Source: Nitrososphaerota archaeon (GTDB taxonomy: Archaea > Thermoproteota > Nitrososphaeria > Conexivisphaerales > UBA164). From it: 64,000 bases of DNA. Every line of letters begins with the position of its first letter. Positions within the stretch are counted from its first letter, which is position 1. The position numbers and the translations under genes were made by a program. The DNA lies in the NCBI GenBank assembly GCA_023381255.1, contig JAMCTX010000011.1:60413-124412 (forward strand). The letters are read 5' to 3'. The notes below the pieces were generated by a model. The model was given only the letters and a program-made list of their open reading frames with translations, did no database searches and was not told the DNA's origin. Shown piece after piece: positions 39,477 to 49,542 of this stretch.

Positions 39477-41120
39477 GTGAAAAATTGTTTGAAAAACATG
39501 AGCAAAAAAATCTACTGGAATGAACTTAAACATAATGGCATCTATGTGCCAGAACCGTACCTAGCGAAGGGCATTCCGTTGATTATTGAGGGTAAAAGGG
39601 TGACCCTAGGCGACGAAGGAGAGCTTATGGCATTAAATTTTGCAGGAAAGGTTGATAAATATATTGACGATGATATTTTCATTAAAAATTTTGAACATGA
39701 TTTTAAGAAGACCTTGCCCCCTGAGTTTCGCAAGTTTTCTGTAAAACAAATGGACTTTACTGAATTCAAAAATGAGATTGAAAGGCAGAAGGCAGCTAAA
39801 AAAACCATGACAAAGGAGGAAAAATTAATGATCAGGGCTGAAAATCAGAAGCTGAAGGAAAAGTACGGATATGCTGAGCTTGATGGCGAGAAGGTACCCC
39901 TGTCAACGTGGAGAATGGAGGTTCCTGGGCTGTTCATAGGCAGGGGAAACCATCCCCTGCGTGGAAGATGGAAGCCCCCCATTATGCAGAAAGATATAGT
40001 AATCAACCTGAGCAAAAATGCCCCAGTTCCACCAGGCAAATGGAAAGGCATAGTTCACCGACCCGACGTGCTCTGGGTAGCTTACTGGGATGACCCTCTT
40101 ATTGGAAAAGAGAAATACGTCTGGTTTCACGAGAGCGTTAACCTAATGCAGGAACGAAATAGGGCAAAGTACGATTCTGCGCTTGAGCTTGGCAGGAAGA
40201 TCGAACATATCAGGAAGCGCATAATGAAGGACATGAAGTCACGGGATCCTAAAATCAGAAAAACTGCTACTGTGGCTTACCTGATTGATTCGCTGTGCAT
40301 GAGGGTTGGCGACGAAAAGGAAAAAGACGAAGCCGACACGGTGGGAGCTACAACACTCAGAAAGGAGCACGTAAAAATATTAGAAAATGAAATTAAATTC
40401 AGGTTTCTGGGAAAGGACAGTGTATTGTGGGAAAAATCACTGAACAATCCCCCGGATATCTTTCTTGAAAATTTCAGGTATTTTACCTTAAAGTCAACTA
40501 CTGGGCAGGTGTTTGAAGGAATTAATTCTAGGATTGTAAACAGATACCTAGGTTCAATCGCCGGAGGGCTCACTGCGAAGGTTTTCAGGACGTACCACGG
40601 TTCACTGACCTATTTTAATTACCTAAACAGTGTAAAAACGCAGGAAATAAGTTACCCTGAAGACGCAGTTTACCATATAAAAATTGCAAACCTGATGACC
40701 GCTATCAGGTTAAACCATAAAAGAACCCCTCCTCCCACATACGAAAGCAGTCTCATGAAAAAGGAGGAAAGGCTGAAATATATTGTAGAAAATCCGCCAA
40801 AGAAAATTACGGATTCATACAGAAGGAGGGTGAAAAAGGCTGAGATGCAGGTGAAGCTGGCAAAGCTGATCAGAGATTATAACCTTAATACGTCGATGAA
40901 GAATTATATAGATCCCAGAATATCTGTCTCCTGGGCGTCAAAGACCAACCTGCCCATAGACAAAATATACAGCAAAACCCTTATTAAAAAATTTGAGTGG
41001 TCCAGAAGATCGAGGATTAAATGGGAAACGCTGGAAAGGCTGTTGAACCCGTCCGCGGGAATTATTTTAATAAGTGAACCGGTGATTGATTATAAATTGA
41101 GCATATCAGATAGAAATTGA
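39477..41120 (+). CDS. Eukaryote-type DNA topoisomerase IB
   Basis: Counterparts of human TOP1 motifs: MRVGDEKEKDEADTVGATTLR, GKDSVLW, LTAKVFRTYHGS, NHKRTPPPTYESS, SMKNYIDPRISVSWA. True start probably MSKKIYW. Confidence 0.95.
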   Translation: MKNCLKNMSKKIYWNELKHNGIYVPEPYLAKGIPLIIEGKRVTLGDEGELMALNFAGKVDKYIDDDIFIKNFEHDFKKTLPPEFRKFSVKQMDFTEFKNEIERQKAAKKTMTKEEKLMIRAENQKLKEKYGYAELDGEKVPLSTWRMEVPGLFIGRGNHPLRGRWKPPIMQKDIVINLSKNAPVPPGKWKGIVHRPDVLWVAYWDDPLIGKEKYVWFHESVNLMQERNRAKYDSALELGRKIEHIRKRIMKDMKSRDPKIRKTATVAYLIDSLCMRVGDEKEKDEADTVGATTLRKEHVKILENEIKFRFLGKDSVLWEKSLNNPPDIFLENFRYFTLKSTTGQVFEGINSRIVNRYLGSIAGGLTAKVFRTYHGSLTYFNYLNSVKTQEISYPEDAVYHIKIANLMTAIRLNHKRTPPPTYESSLMKKEERLKYIVENPPKKITDSYRRRVKKAEMQVKLAKLIRDYNLNTSMKNYIDPRISVSWASKTNLPIDKIYSKTLIKKFEWSRRSRIKWETLERLLNPSAGIILISEPVIDYKLSISDRN

Positions 41121-41251
41121 AGTATTATCATCATAACCGCATTTTTGCCGGTTAGCATCCTGACACTAAACCTTAAAAATCAGAAAAATTTAGCCCATGA
41201 CCAGCTATTTCACAAAAGCAGCCAAAAGTTTTTATTGGACCGCTGACAGAA

Positions 41252-41623
41252 ATGCATTGTAAAATGAAAAAGAAGGGCATTGGTCCCCTTGAGTTGAAAG
41301 TGCTCTCGGCGGTTTCGGAGCTGGAAAATGGAAACATCAGGGATATCTATGCAAAACTGTCCTCCGAGGAGGATGTCGCTTTAACCACCGTAGCTACGGT
41401 CCTTGACAGGCTATACAGGAAGGGGTTGCTGTCGAGAAAGCTGGTTTCAGATGGAAGGCCATCATACATATACAGCATTTCTGGCAATGCATTTGAAGAC
41501 AATATAATGCTGACGGATTTTATTAAGGCCTTTAAGCGGCCCTTGATGGCCTATTTTGCTTCAAACACCACAATGAGCGAAGAAGAGATAAAAAAACTGC
41601 TTAACAAGCTTGCCGGCGATTGA
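41252..41623 (+). CDS. BlaI/MecI/CopY-family transcriptional regulator
   Basis: LGPLELKVLSAV-type winged helix; TTVATVLDRLYRKGLLSRK. Confidence 0.85.
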   Translation: MHCKMKKKGIGPLELKVLSAVSELENGNIRDIYAKLSSEEDVALTTVATVLDRLYRKGLLSRKLVSDGRPSYIYSISGNAFEDNIMLTDFIKAFKRPLMAYFASNTTMSEEEIKKLLNKLAGD

Positions 41624-42512
41624 CCAAATGAACCCTGTTTATGGTCATCTTATTGTAAACGTTTTTGGTTTTCCGATATTTATAAATTTCAGGGTTATTC
41701 TGTTGAGCACTGTCATTTCGCTGATAGGCGCAATGCTGGTTATTATATTGCAGGAAAACAGGAGGCTTGCAATAAATGTTGGCCTTATTACCGTTTTTGC
41801 ATCTTTCATACCATACCTTATGGATTACATAAGAATAGTCATGGTGAGGCTGTTTAGAATACTTTTTTATCCGTTTGCATTGCCACATTTAAGATATGTT
41901 TTCTTAATACATAACCCCGAAACCTGGGGCATTGTTGCCGGAATCTCCTTGATTCTGGTAGGATATTATAGAACATCCCAAACCAATGGACTCAGGCCTC
42001 TGGACAATGATAAAATCCTGGGTTATGTTAAAACGATTGCTGAAGGGTTGAATGCAAAAGTGCCCAGAGTTTACTATTATGATGAGAGTTCACCAAACCT
42101 ATATACAAACGGATCAAATAGCAATCCCTATATTGCCATTTCCATAGGCGCTCTGGAACTCTTTACAGATGAAGAAATGAAAGCTGCGCTGGCGCATGAA
42201 TTTTCCCATATAAAAAACAACGAAAATGAAATTACATTGACAGCCATGGGGCTTTCTCTTGCAGCTCTGTCAAGCATTCCAAATTATCTGATAAATTACC
42301 TGATCAGGAGAAATTCAGAGTTTCTGGCTGATGAAAAGGCCGCCGCTATCACTGGGCCAAAACCAGTGATATCAGCGCTGCTGAAAGTTGCAAGCTTTAA
42401 ATCATCTGCCCCCGGCCTCTCCTTTGGCTTTTCCCTGTCAGATTACCTGACCGGCAGGCCAAGCCTTAAAGCAAGAATTGAGCACTTGATGAAAATATAC
42501 GGCTTAACCTGA
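41610..42512 (+). CDS. M48/M56-like membrane zinc metalloprotease
   Basis: Several TM segments then ALAHEFSHIKNNENE (HExxH) and EFLADEKAAAITG. Confidence 0.88.
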   Translation: MPAIDQMNPVYGHLIVNVFGFPIFINFRVILLSTVISLIGAMLVIILQENRRLAINVGLITVFASFIPYLMDYIRIVMVRLFRILFYPFALPHLRYVFLIHNPETWGIVAGISLILVGYYRTSQTNGLRPLDNDKILGYVKTIAEGLNAKVPRVYYYDESSPNLYTNGSNSNPYIAISIGALELFTDEEMKAALAHEFSHIKNNENEITLTAMGLSLAALSSIPNYLINYLIRRNSEFLADEKAAAITGPKPVISALLKVASFKSSAPGLSFGFSLSDYLTGRPSLKARIEHLMKIYGLT

Positions 42513-42567
42513 ATCAACCCTTTATTTTAAAGAAAAGCAAAAAAAGGGGTTCGCTAAAATTAGATTT

Positions 42568-44097
42568 ATGATCGAGTCTGGAAAGATGAACTTTTCAATA
42601 TCAGAGGATTTTGCAAGCATATATGATGCGCAGGATGGGTATCCTACATTCAGGTTCTTCATTGGGGGGGAATGGAAAAGCAGCAACGAGAAGGACAAAT
42701 TGATTTCTCCCCTTGACCAGAATCTGATAGGTGCAGTTTACAGGACACCCACTGATCAGGTTGACCTTGCAATAAAGCTCGCAAAGGAAAGCCAGCAGAA
42801 GATAAGGTCGCTGGCAGGAATTGAGAGGATAGGGTTAATGAATGAAGCCAGAAACATCCTCATGGACCACAGGGAGGATTTTATAAAAGCCCTGATGGTT
42901 GAAGGTGGCAAGACAAGGGAGGGAGCTAGCGGGGAAATAGAATCCCTGTATTTAAGAATGGGGCTCACCATGGAAGATGCAAGAAAAATATTTGGCGAAT
43001 ATCTGCCTGGAGACTGGTCCAAGGATACTGCTTCAAAAATTGCGCTCGTGATAAGGGAACCTGTAGGGGTTGTCGCAGCAATAGGCCCATTTAATTATCC
43101 GCTGTTCATACCGGCGGCAAAAATCATACCGGCTTTGCTTGCAGGCAACAGTGTCGTTGTTAAACCTACGAAAGAAACCCCGGTTTCCACCATAATGTTT
43201 GTAGAAATCCTAAACATGGCAGGATTTCCAAAGGGCACCATTAGCGTCATCACAGGCCCGGGCTCGGTAATTGGAAACGCCATTGCCTCGCACAAGGATA
43301 TTTCCATGTTGAGTTTCACGGGAAGCACTGAAACGGGGCGCAACATAGCATCTGTCGCCGGGATAAAGAAGCTGCACATGGAGCTTGGGGGGAAGGCATA
43401 CGCCATTGTATTGAAGGATGCAGATCTGGGTCTTGCCGCAAAAAAAATAGTTTCCGGCAGCCTTTCAAATGCGGGGCAAAGGTGCGATGCGATAAGTGCT
43501 GTGCTTGCAGTTCAGGATATATCTGAAAAACTGGTTGAGCTGGTTGTAAATGAAGCTAAGGCGTTTAAGCTTGGCAATCCGATGCTTGATCCACAGGCAA
43601 AGGTGGGACCGGTGATAAACAGGGCAGCTGCCTTGCGTATAAAATCACTGATTGATGATGCAGTTTCAAATGGTGCCAGAGCACTATTGGGAGGAGGGGT
43701 GCACGATACATACGTTGAACCAACAGTGCTTTATGACGTGCCGGATAATGCAAAAATCCTGTGGGAAGAGATATTTGGGCCTGTTATACCCATCCATAAA
43801 GTAAAAGATGCTGATGAAGCAATATCTCTGGCAAGAAGAAGTGAATTTGGGCTTGATTCATGCATATTTACAAATAACTTTTATGATATGTGGAAGGTGG
43901 CCAAATCCCTTCAGGTGGGTGAAGTAAGCATCAATGACATGCCAAAGCACGGGCTTGGGTATTTCCCATTTGGCGGCACAAAGAATTCTGGCACCGGAAG
44001 AGAGGGCGTAGGGTTCAGCATTGATGAAATGACAAACATAAAAACCATAGTGTTCAATCTGGAACCTGGGTCAATGGGTAAAAAAATAATAGGCTGA
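42568..44097 (+). CDS. Aldehyde dehydrogenase family, probably GAPN (NADP-dependent glyceraldehyde-3-phosphate dehydrogenase)
   Basis: FNYPLFIPAAKIIPALLAGNSVVVKPTKETP, FTGSTETGR, LELGGK-like MELGGKAY, GQRCDA catalytic Cys. Confidence 0.88.
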   Translation: MIESGKMNFSISEDFASIYDAQDGYPTFRFFIGGEWKSSNEKDKLISPLDQNLIGAVYRTPTDQVDLAIKLAKESQQKIRSLAGIERIGLMNEARNILMDHREDFIKALMVEGGKTREGASGEIESLYLRMGLTMEDARKIFGEYLPGDWSKDTASKIALVIREPVGVVAAIGPFNYPLFIPAAKIIPALLAGNSVVVKPTKETPVSTIMFVEILNMAGFPKGTISVITGPGSVIGNAIASHKDISMLSFTGSTETGRNIASVAGIKKLHMELGGKAYAIVLKDADLGLAAKKIVSGSLSNAGQRCDAISAVLAVQDISEKLVELVVNEAKAFKLGNPMLDPQAKVGPVINRAAALRIKSLIDDAVSNGARALLGGGVHDTYVEPTVLYDVPDNAKILWEEIFGPVIPIHKVKDADEAISLARRSEFGLDSCIFTNNFYDMWKVAKSLQVGEVSINDMPKHGLGYFPFGGTKNSGTGREGVGFSIDEMTNIKTIVFNLEPGSMGKKIIG

Positions 44098-44098
44098 C

Positions 44099-44986
44099 CT
44101 ATTCTACTAACCTGTCATAAGGCTTCATTACATACGGGTAAAATTTTATCATGTCGCTTGCTGTAAAGTGCAGGCCATAAGTTTCCAATGCCATATCACC
44201 CGCAAGTCCATTAAAGTATGCTGCCAGCGATGCTGCATATAGCGGTTCCAATTGCTTTGACATAAAGGCGGCTGCAAGCCCAGCCAGCGCATCACCTGTT
44301 CCTCCCGCTGTCATGCCAGCATTTCCTGTGCTGTTCAATAAAATTTCTCTACCGTCAGTTATGATGTCGGTGGGTCCCTTTAAAATCACTGTCACCCCTG
44401 TTTTGGCAGCGAATTCCTTTACCGCATCCATCTTTTCTTCAAGCCCTTTGCCAGTCAGGTCTGTGCCGCTCACTCTCCTGAACTCCCCTTCGTGCGGGGT
44501 CAGTATTGCCTTCTTATCACCCAAGTTTTCCACTGCAGCCCTATCAATGCCATCGGCATCTATGACGAGCCGCTCAACCCCGGTAAGCCTGACAAAAAGA
44601 GATATGGCCTCGGAATTTCCCTTTCCCATTCCATTACCAATAAGAACTGTCTCAACTTCTGGTGCCAGCTTTAATAGCTTTCTGGCACTGCCATTTGTAA
44701 ATTTGTAGTCTGGCAGAGGCACCACAATCAAATCCGGGCTGAAAGCCCTTATAGGGTCGCATATGGGCTCTGGCACCGCAACGTAAACTAGGTCAACCCC
44801 GGCCTTAAGCGCTGCAAGAGAGGCGAGCAGAGGTGCGCCATGGTACATCCAGCCGCCGCCAACAATCAGAACCCTGCCGTTCTGCCCTTTGTGGGAGTCC
44901 TTCTTTCTGGGAGGGTAAATGCCCCTTATAAAAGCCTCGTCTATAATATTTTTCATTTTAAATTTATCATCCATTTTGTTGCCCAT
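44099..44986 (-). CDS. nnrD: ADP-dependent (S)-NAD(P)H-hydrate dehydratase
   Basis: HKGQNGRVLIVGGGWMYHGAPLLA, LTPHEGEF, NSTGNAGMTAGGTGDALAG. Confidence 0.9.
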   Translation of the reverse strand: MGNKMDDKFKMKNIIDEAFIRGIYPPRKKDSHKGQNGRVLIVGGGWMYHGAPLLASLAALKAGVDLVYVAVPEPICDPIRAFSPDLIVVPLPDYKFTNGSARKLLKLAPEVETVLIGNGMGKGNSEAISLFVRLTGVERLVIDADGIDRAAVENLGDKKAILTPHEGEFRRVSGTDLTGKGLEEKMDAVKEFAAKTGVTVILKGPTDIITDGREILLNSTGNAGMTAGGTGDALAGLAAAFMSKQLEPLYAASLAAYFNGLAGDMALETYGLHFTASDMIKFYPYVMKPYDRLVE

Positions 44987-46038
44987 CCAAGTGCTTCTTC
45001 ATCGCTTTTTGCCTGAACAGGTGGATGCTTGAAAAAGTACGATGAAGGTTCCACCAGCGGGCCCTTTAATCCGTGGTCAATGGCCACTTTCATAAACCTT
45101 ATTGCGTCGCTCATTACAGCCGCAAACATCGACTTGTCATCAACAGAAAGTTTTACCTTAAGCTCTATGGGAAAGTCGGCAAAACTCTTCCCTTTCAGGT
45201 ATATATAACATATTTTGTTGTTTCCCAGAAATGGCACGTAGTCGCTAGGCCCTATCCTGATTTTTCCCATTTGCTCAAGCTCTTTGCCATATGGCAGCAC
45301 ACTTGTAACAGCACCGGTCTTGCTAACCCTTTTGCTCTTTAGCCTTTCTTCAACAGTCATATTTAGAAAATCTGTGTTGCCACCTATGTTAACCTGATAT
45401 GTTTCATCTACCATCACTCCCCGCATGTTGAACAGGCTCGCCAGCGTTCTGTGTAAAATTGTAGCTCCCACCTGCCCCTTGACATCATCCCCCATTACTG
45501 GGAGCCGCGCATTTTCAAATTTTTTCTGCCACTCTTCATTGCTTGCAATAAACACAGGTATGCCGTTAATGAATGCCTTGCCAGCCTTGATCGCCGCCCT
45601 GGCATAGCTCTTAGTTGCCTCCTCGCTGCCAACCGGAAGTAGGTTAATCAGCATGTCTGCCCCACTGTCCTTCAGCCTTTTTGTCACCTCATCCTCTGTA
45701 CCCTCCCTGCTGACCGGGGAAAATGATTCTTTCATATGAGGCGCCACCCCATCGTAAATGGGTCCTGCAGTAACTTCAACACCCGTTTTTGGCACTTCTG
45801 CATATTTTGGAGTTAGGTTTGGGCTTTCAAATATTGCATCTGCAAGGTCCTTTCCCACCTTTCTGGAAGAAATATCGAAAGCTGCTACGAATTCAATGTC
45901 ACTTATTTTATATCCGTTTATTTCTTCATTCATTACGCCTATGGCCTTCTTGCCGTCAGAATAGTAATGTGCGCCTTGAACAATTGCTGAGGCGGTGTTA
46001 CCGATTCCAGCAAGCGCAACTTTTATCTTTTTTCCCAT
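44953..46038 (-). CDS. ino1: Myo-inositol-1-phosphate synthase
   Basis: GIGNTASAIVQGAHYY, INGIPVFIAS, GDDVKGQVGATILHR. Confidence 0.92.
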   Translation of the reverse strand: MGKKIKVALAGIGNTASAIVQGAHYYSDGKKAIGVMNEEINGYKISDIEFVAAFDISSRKVGKDLADAIFESPNLTPKYAEVPKTGVEVTAGPIYDGVAPHMKESFSPVSREGTEDEVTKRLKDSGADMLINLLPVGSEEATKSYARAAIKAGKAFINGIPVFIASNEEWQKKFENARLPVMGDDVKGQVGATILHRTLASLFNMRGVMVDETYQVNIGGNTDFLNMTVEERLKSKRVSKTGAVTSVLPYGKELEQMGKIRIGPSDYVPFLGNNKICYIYLKGKSFADFPIELKVKLSVDDKSMFAAVMSDAIRFMKVAIDHGLKGPLVEPSSYFFKHPPVQAKSDEEALGWATKWMINLK

Positions 46039-46069
46039 GACCCATTATCGTGCTATAAGTTAGATAAAG

Positions 46070-46855
46070 TTACCGCCCTGTTGTGTCACGCAAAAATTGT
46101 CTCAATATTCCCACCCTCGGCAAAGGCACTTCACCCGCGTCAGGGTCTATTGCTATTACATTTAGCTCATCTACATCAACAACAGATTTAAAATACGGAG
46201 AAAGCAACTCCTTCTTACCAATTGCATTAACTGCTACTCCTGAAGATATCGGTGATAGGGCCGGCAAACATATAAAGTTAATTTCTGAAACTGCCTTTCC
46301 ATAAAGGATTGCCGGCATTTTAACACTGTCAAACCCCTTTCTCAGTAATATTGCCGGCTGTTCGTGCCCAATTACAAGCGTTCTAACGCCGTTTAATGAG
46401 GTCAATTTGTGACCGTGAACGAACTTGTAACCGGCTTCAAAATATTCATCACTTAAATTGAATCCAAGCAAAGTGGAAATGTTTGAAAGGTAATTATCGT
46501 GGTTGCCCCTTACAACTATTACATCCCTATATAGGGCCTTGGATTCCTCGTATACCTTCTGAACTTCCAGCCATTCCTGCCTCGACGCTCCGCTGAACCC
46601 GTGCTTAAAATCGCCATTAATTAGAAGCCTGCCCGCGCCAGTGAGTTCATGCATTTTCCTTATTTCTTCAATTACCAGTTTAATCTGGACCTCCGGCAAA
46701 TATATTTTTGATTCTTCAGCAAGCACCCTCTCTTCTCCAAGCTGGAGGTCGGAAACAGCAAGCAGGTCCAAATCCCTGAAATATACTCCTCTGTGCCCAG
46801 GCACTGAAAAAACATTGCTAATTATTTCCAACCTGCCCACCCTGTAGATATTCAA
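46070..46855 (-). CDS. Metallophosphoesterase
   Basis: VSDLQLGEE, LINGDFKHGF, VVRGNHDNY, FVHGHK. Confidence 0.88.
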   Translation of the reverse strand: MNIYRVGRLEIISNVFSVPGHRGVYFRDLDLLAVSDLQLGEERVLAEESKIYLPEVQIKLVIEEIRKMHELTGAGRLLINGDFKHGFSGASRQEWLEVQKVYEESKALYRDVIVVRGNHDNYLSNISTLLGFNLSDEYFEAGYKFVHGHKLTSLNGVRTLVIGHEQPAILLRKGFDSVKMPAILYGKAVSEINFICLPALSPISSGVAVNAIGKKELLSPYFKSVVDVDELNVIAIDPDAGEVPLPRVGILRQFLRDTTGR

Positions 46856-49436
46856 GAAGTTCCTTGTGCAACTTCATTATCATTTTCCTCCTGTCTTCCA
46901 TCAGTATGATATCAGGGGCCCCCATCGCGAGCATGCTGAATGAAAATGGGCTGGCCGTTTTGGATTCATCAAGCAAAATGTACCTGTATCTGCCGTCATC
47001 AACGTGCTCAAGAAAGTCAATGGCAGCATCAATATCCATATAATCCTCCTTTATTTCGCGATATACTTCCCTTGTTATTGGGAAACCAGGCACTTGGTCA
47101 ATAACTTTTACAAGCCTGTCAGAATTAAACTGCTGCTTTCCGATACTTATTTCGTGTCCCTTATAATTTTTAAGTATCATAAAGCTTCTGACTGCTATCT
47201 GCCTGAACTTCCTCCTGTAAAGCTCTGTATTTTTTATAGCCCCATCGAGTATCGCACTTATGTTTTCACGGTTTACGCTTTTTAGCAGCGCCAAAGCGTC
47301 ATATTCGGTATCTAGATCAAAAGAAAGCACGAAGCCATTATCAGAAACAAGAATTCCTATTGAAGACCCAATCATGCTGGACAGCTGATAGCCATATGCC
47401 CTCGATAGTGCGTCGTTTGCTTTCCTACCAATCATTGTATGAAAAATAATGTTAATGCGATCATTTACATACCTCTCCACAATATATTCTCCGGGATTAA
47501 TGTTGCGCATTCCGCGCTTCTTTAAGAATTCAGATTGATAATTCATATATTCTGCTATTGCAGCTTTGGCATTTTGGTCCACAGGAAAACCGTTTAAAAT
47601 TCTCAATATGCCAGTGCTGGTTCTCCCGATAAAGTTGTTTCTAAAGGCATTAACCATGTTTGCCGCATCATAACTCAAAGGTAACTCCTCTGAAAACCAA
47701 GCCGGCACGGTTGGCTTCTGATCATCTGCCCTCTTCACGTAAACTCTCATCCTGTAAGATTTTACAAACTGATATATCCTGCCAGCAAGCACAAACCTGT
47801 CGCCGGGAACAAGCTTTTCCACAAATTCCTCCTCCAAAGTGCCAACAGGTTTGTTGCCCTCATACACCCTGACCTTGGTTTCATCAGGTATGGTTCCCTG
47901 ATTAAGGTAAAATATCATCCTTGCAGAACTTTTCCTGCCAAACACTGCGTCAAAGTCAGAATAATCGAGCCTGTCAGCCAGCTCTCCATTTTTGTATATT
48001 GAAATTTTAGCATATACCCTCTGGTCCTCAAGGCTGTGGTACGTGCCAGCTAGATAATTCAACATATCAATATAACTTTCCCATTTGAGGTCATTGTAAC
48101 TGTAGCTTTTTGTGATCAATTCATAGGCTTCCCTTATGTTCCATTGCTTCTGCAATGAAAGTGATATAATAACCTGGGCCAGAACGTCAAGCGCATTTTT
48201 TATCAATTTGATGCGGTCCAGCTGCCTTTTTTTAGCATAATATGCTATTACTGTGTCTTCAACCAAGTCGTCATGGTCGCTGCATATAAGCACACCCTTA
48301 GAAGCGCTCTTGATGCTGTGCCCTGACCTTCCAATCCTTTGCAGCAGCCGCATTATGCTCTTTGGACTGCCCAGCTGTATTACCTGATCTATATATCCAA
48401 TATCAATTCCCAGCTCGAGCGACGTAGAGCTGACTATGGCCCTCAGCTTGCCTCTCTTGAGTTTGTCCTCAATTTCAAGCCTAATATCTCTGCTTACAGA
48501 TGAGTGATGAGCCCCTATCGAGTCATCAGTGAAAATGTTTGGAAACCTGCCCTTTAGATTTGCAACTACCCTTTCCGTCCCGCTTCTGGTATTGGTGAAT
48601 ATCAGGGTTGTCCTGCTGTTTTTCAGGTATTTCATTAACACCTCGTAAGTCCTTCTGCTGACTTCCCTTTCTGGAGACTTTATCAAGTCCCTGACAGGTG
48701 AAACCACCTTTATGTTGGTTCTTTTGTCAAACCTAGCATCCACAATTGTGCAATCCCTGCCTTTGCCAACCAAAAATTCTGCAATATCCTCGATGGGGGA
48801 TATTGTGGCGCTCAGCCCTATTCTCTGGAAAGTTGCCATCCTGTTTAGCATCTCAAGACTCATAGAAAGATGAGCCCCCCTCTTTGATTCAGCCAGCGCA
48901 TGAATCTCGTCTACAATCACCCACTTTACTGTCTTGAGATTTTCACTGAATTTTGGGGATGCCAGCGCGGTGGAAAGGCTCTCAGGCGTGGTACACAGTA
49001 TGGACGGCGGTTTTCTAAGCTGTTTTGATTTTTCGTATGGCGGCGTGTCTCCTGTCCTGATGCCAACCGATACCGAACTGTGCCCCCTTGCGTTTGCTAT
49101 CTGCTTTATGCCCTGCAGCGGCTCGAGAAGGCTTTTTTCTATATCATTTATGAGCGCCTTCAGAGGAGAAACGTATACAGCCTGAACGCCGTTCATGGGT
49201 TCATTTCTTTCTTCCATTTCGAAAAGGTCACTTATTATATCAAGGAAAGCTGCGAGAGTTTTGCCTGTGCCCGTGGGTGCTGAAACCAGCACATTTTTAT
49301 TTTTATGGATGTTCTCAATTGCGCCAAGCTGTGGTTGTGTGAACTCCCTGTAGTTTCTGCTGAACCATTCAAAAACTAGCGGGTTTAGTAGCTTGCCAAC
49401 CTCATCCTGCGTTGCTGGTCTCGCATATTCTATCAA
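46818..49436 (-). CDS. Lhr-like DEAD/DEAH helicase
   Basis: VSAPTGTGKTLAAFL, VDEIHAL, LSATISP, QRIGRSGH. Confidence 0.94.
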   Translation of the reverse strand: MIEYARPATQDEVGKLLNPLVFEWFSRNYREFTQPQLGAIENIHKNKNVLVSAPTGTGKTLAAFLDIISDLFEMEERNEPMNGVQAVYVSPLKALINDIEKSLLEPLQGIKQIANARGHSSVSVGIRTGDTPPYEKSKQLRKPPSILCTTPESLSTALASPKFSENLKTVKWVIVDEIHALAESKRGAHLSMSLEMLNRMATFQRIGLSATISPIEDIAEFLVGKGRDCTIVDARFDKRTNIKVVSPVRDLIKSPEREVSRRTYEVLMKYLKNSRTTLIFTNTRSGTERVVANLKGRFPNIFTDDSIGAHHSSVSRDIRLEIEDKLKRGKLRAIVSSTSLELGIDIGYIDQVIQLGSPKSIMRLLQRIGRSGHSIKSASKGVLICSDHDDLVEDTVIAYYAKKRQLDRIKLIKNALDVLAQVIISLSLQKQWNIREAYELITKSYSYNDLKWESYIDMLNYLAGTYHSLEDQRVYAKISIYKNGELADRLDYSDFDAVFGRKSSARMIFYLNQGTIPDETKVRVYEGNKPVGTLEEEFVEKLVPGDRFVLAGRIYQFVKSYRMRVYVKRADDQKPTVPAWFSEELPLSYDAANMVNAFRNNFIGRTSTGILRILNGFPVDQNAKAAIAEYMNYQSEFLKKRGMRNINPGEYIVERYVNDRINIIFHTMIGRKANDALSRAYGYQLSSMIGSSIGILVSDNGFVLSFDLDTEYDALALLKSVNRENISAILDGAIKNTELYRRKFRQIAVRSFMILKNYKGHEISIGKQQFNSDRLVKVIDQVPGFPITREVYREIKEDYMDIDAAIDFLEHVDDGRYRYILLDESKTASPFSFSMLAMGAPDIILMEDRRKMIMKLHKELLEYLQGGQVGNN

Positions 49437-49542
49437 TGTTTGGAATCTTCGCCAACGATTTTAAAAATGGTTTGCAAAAATTAAGATAAATGCACAAGAA
49501 AAGGTTAAATCCTAAAGAAAGTACATATCAATTTAAATAGAA

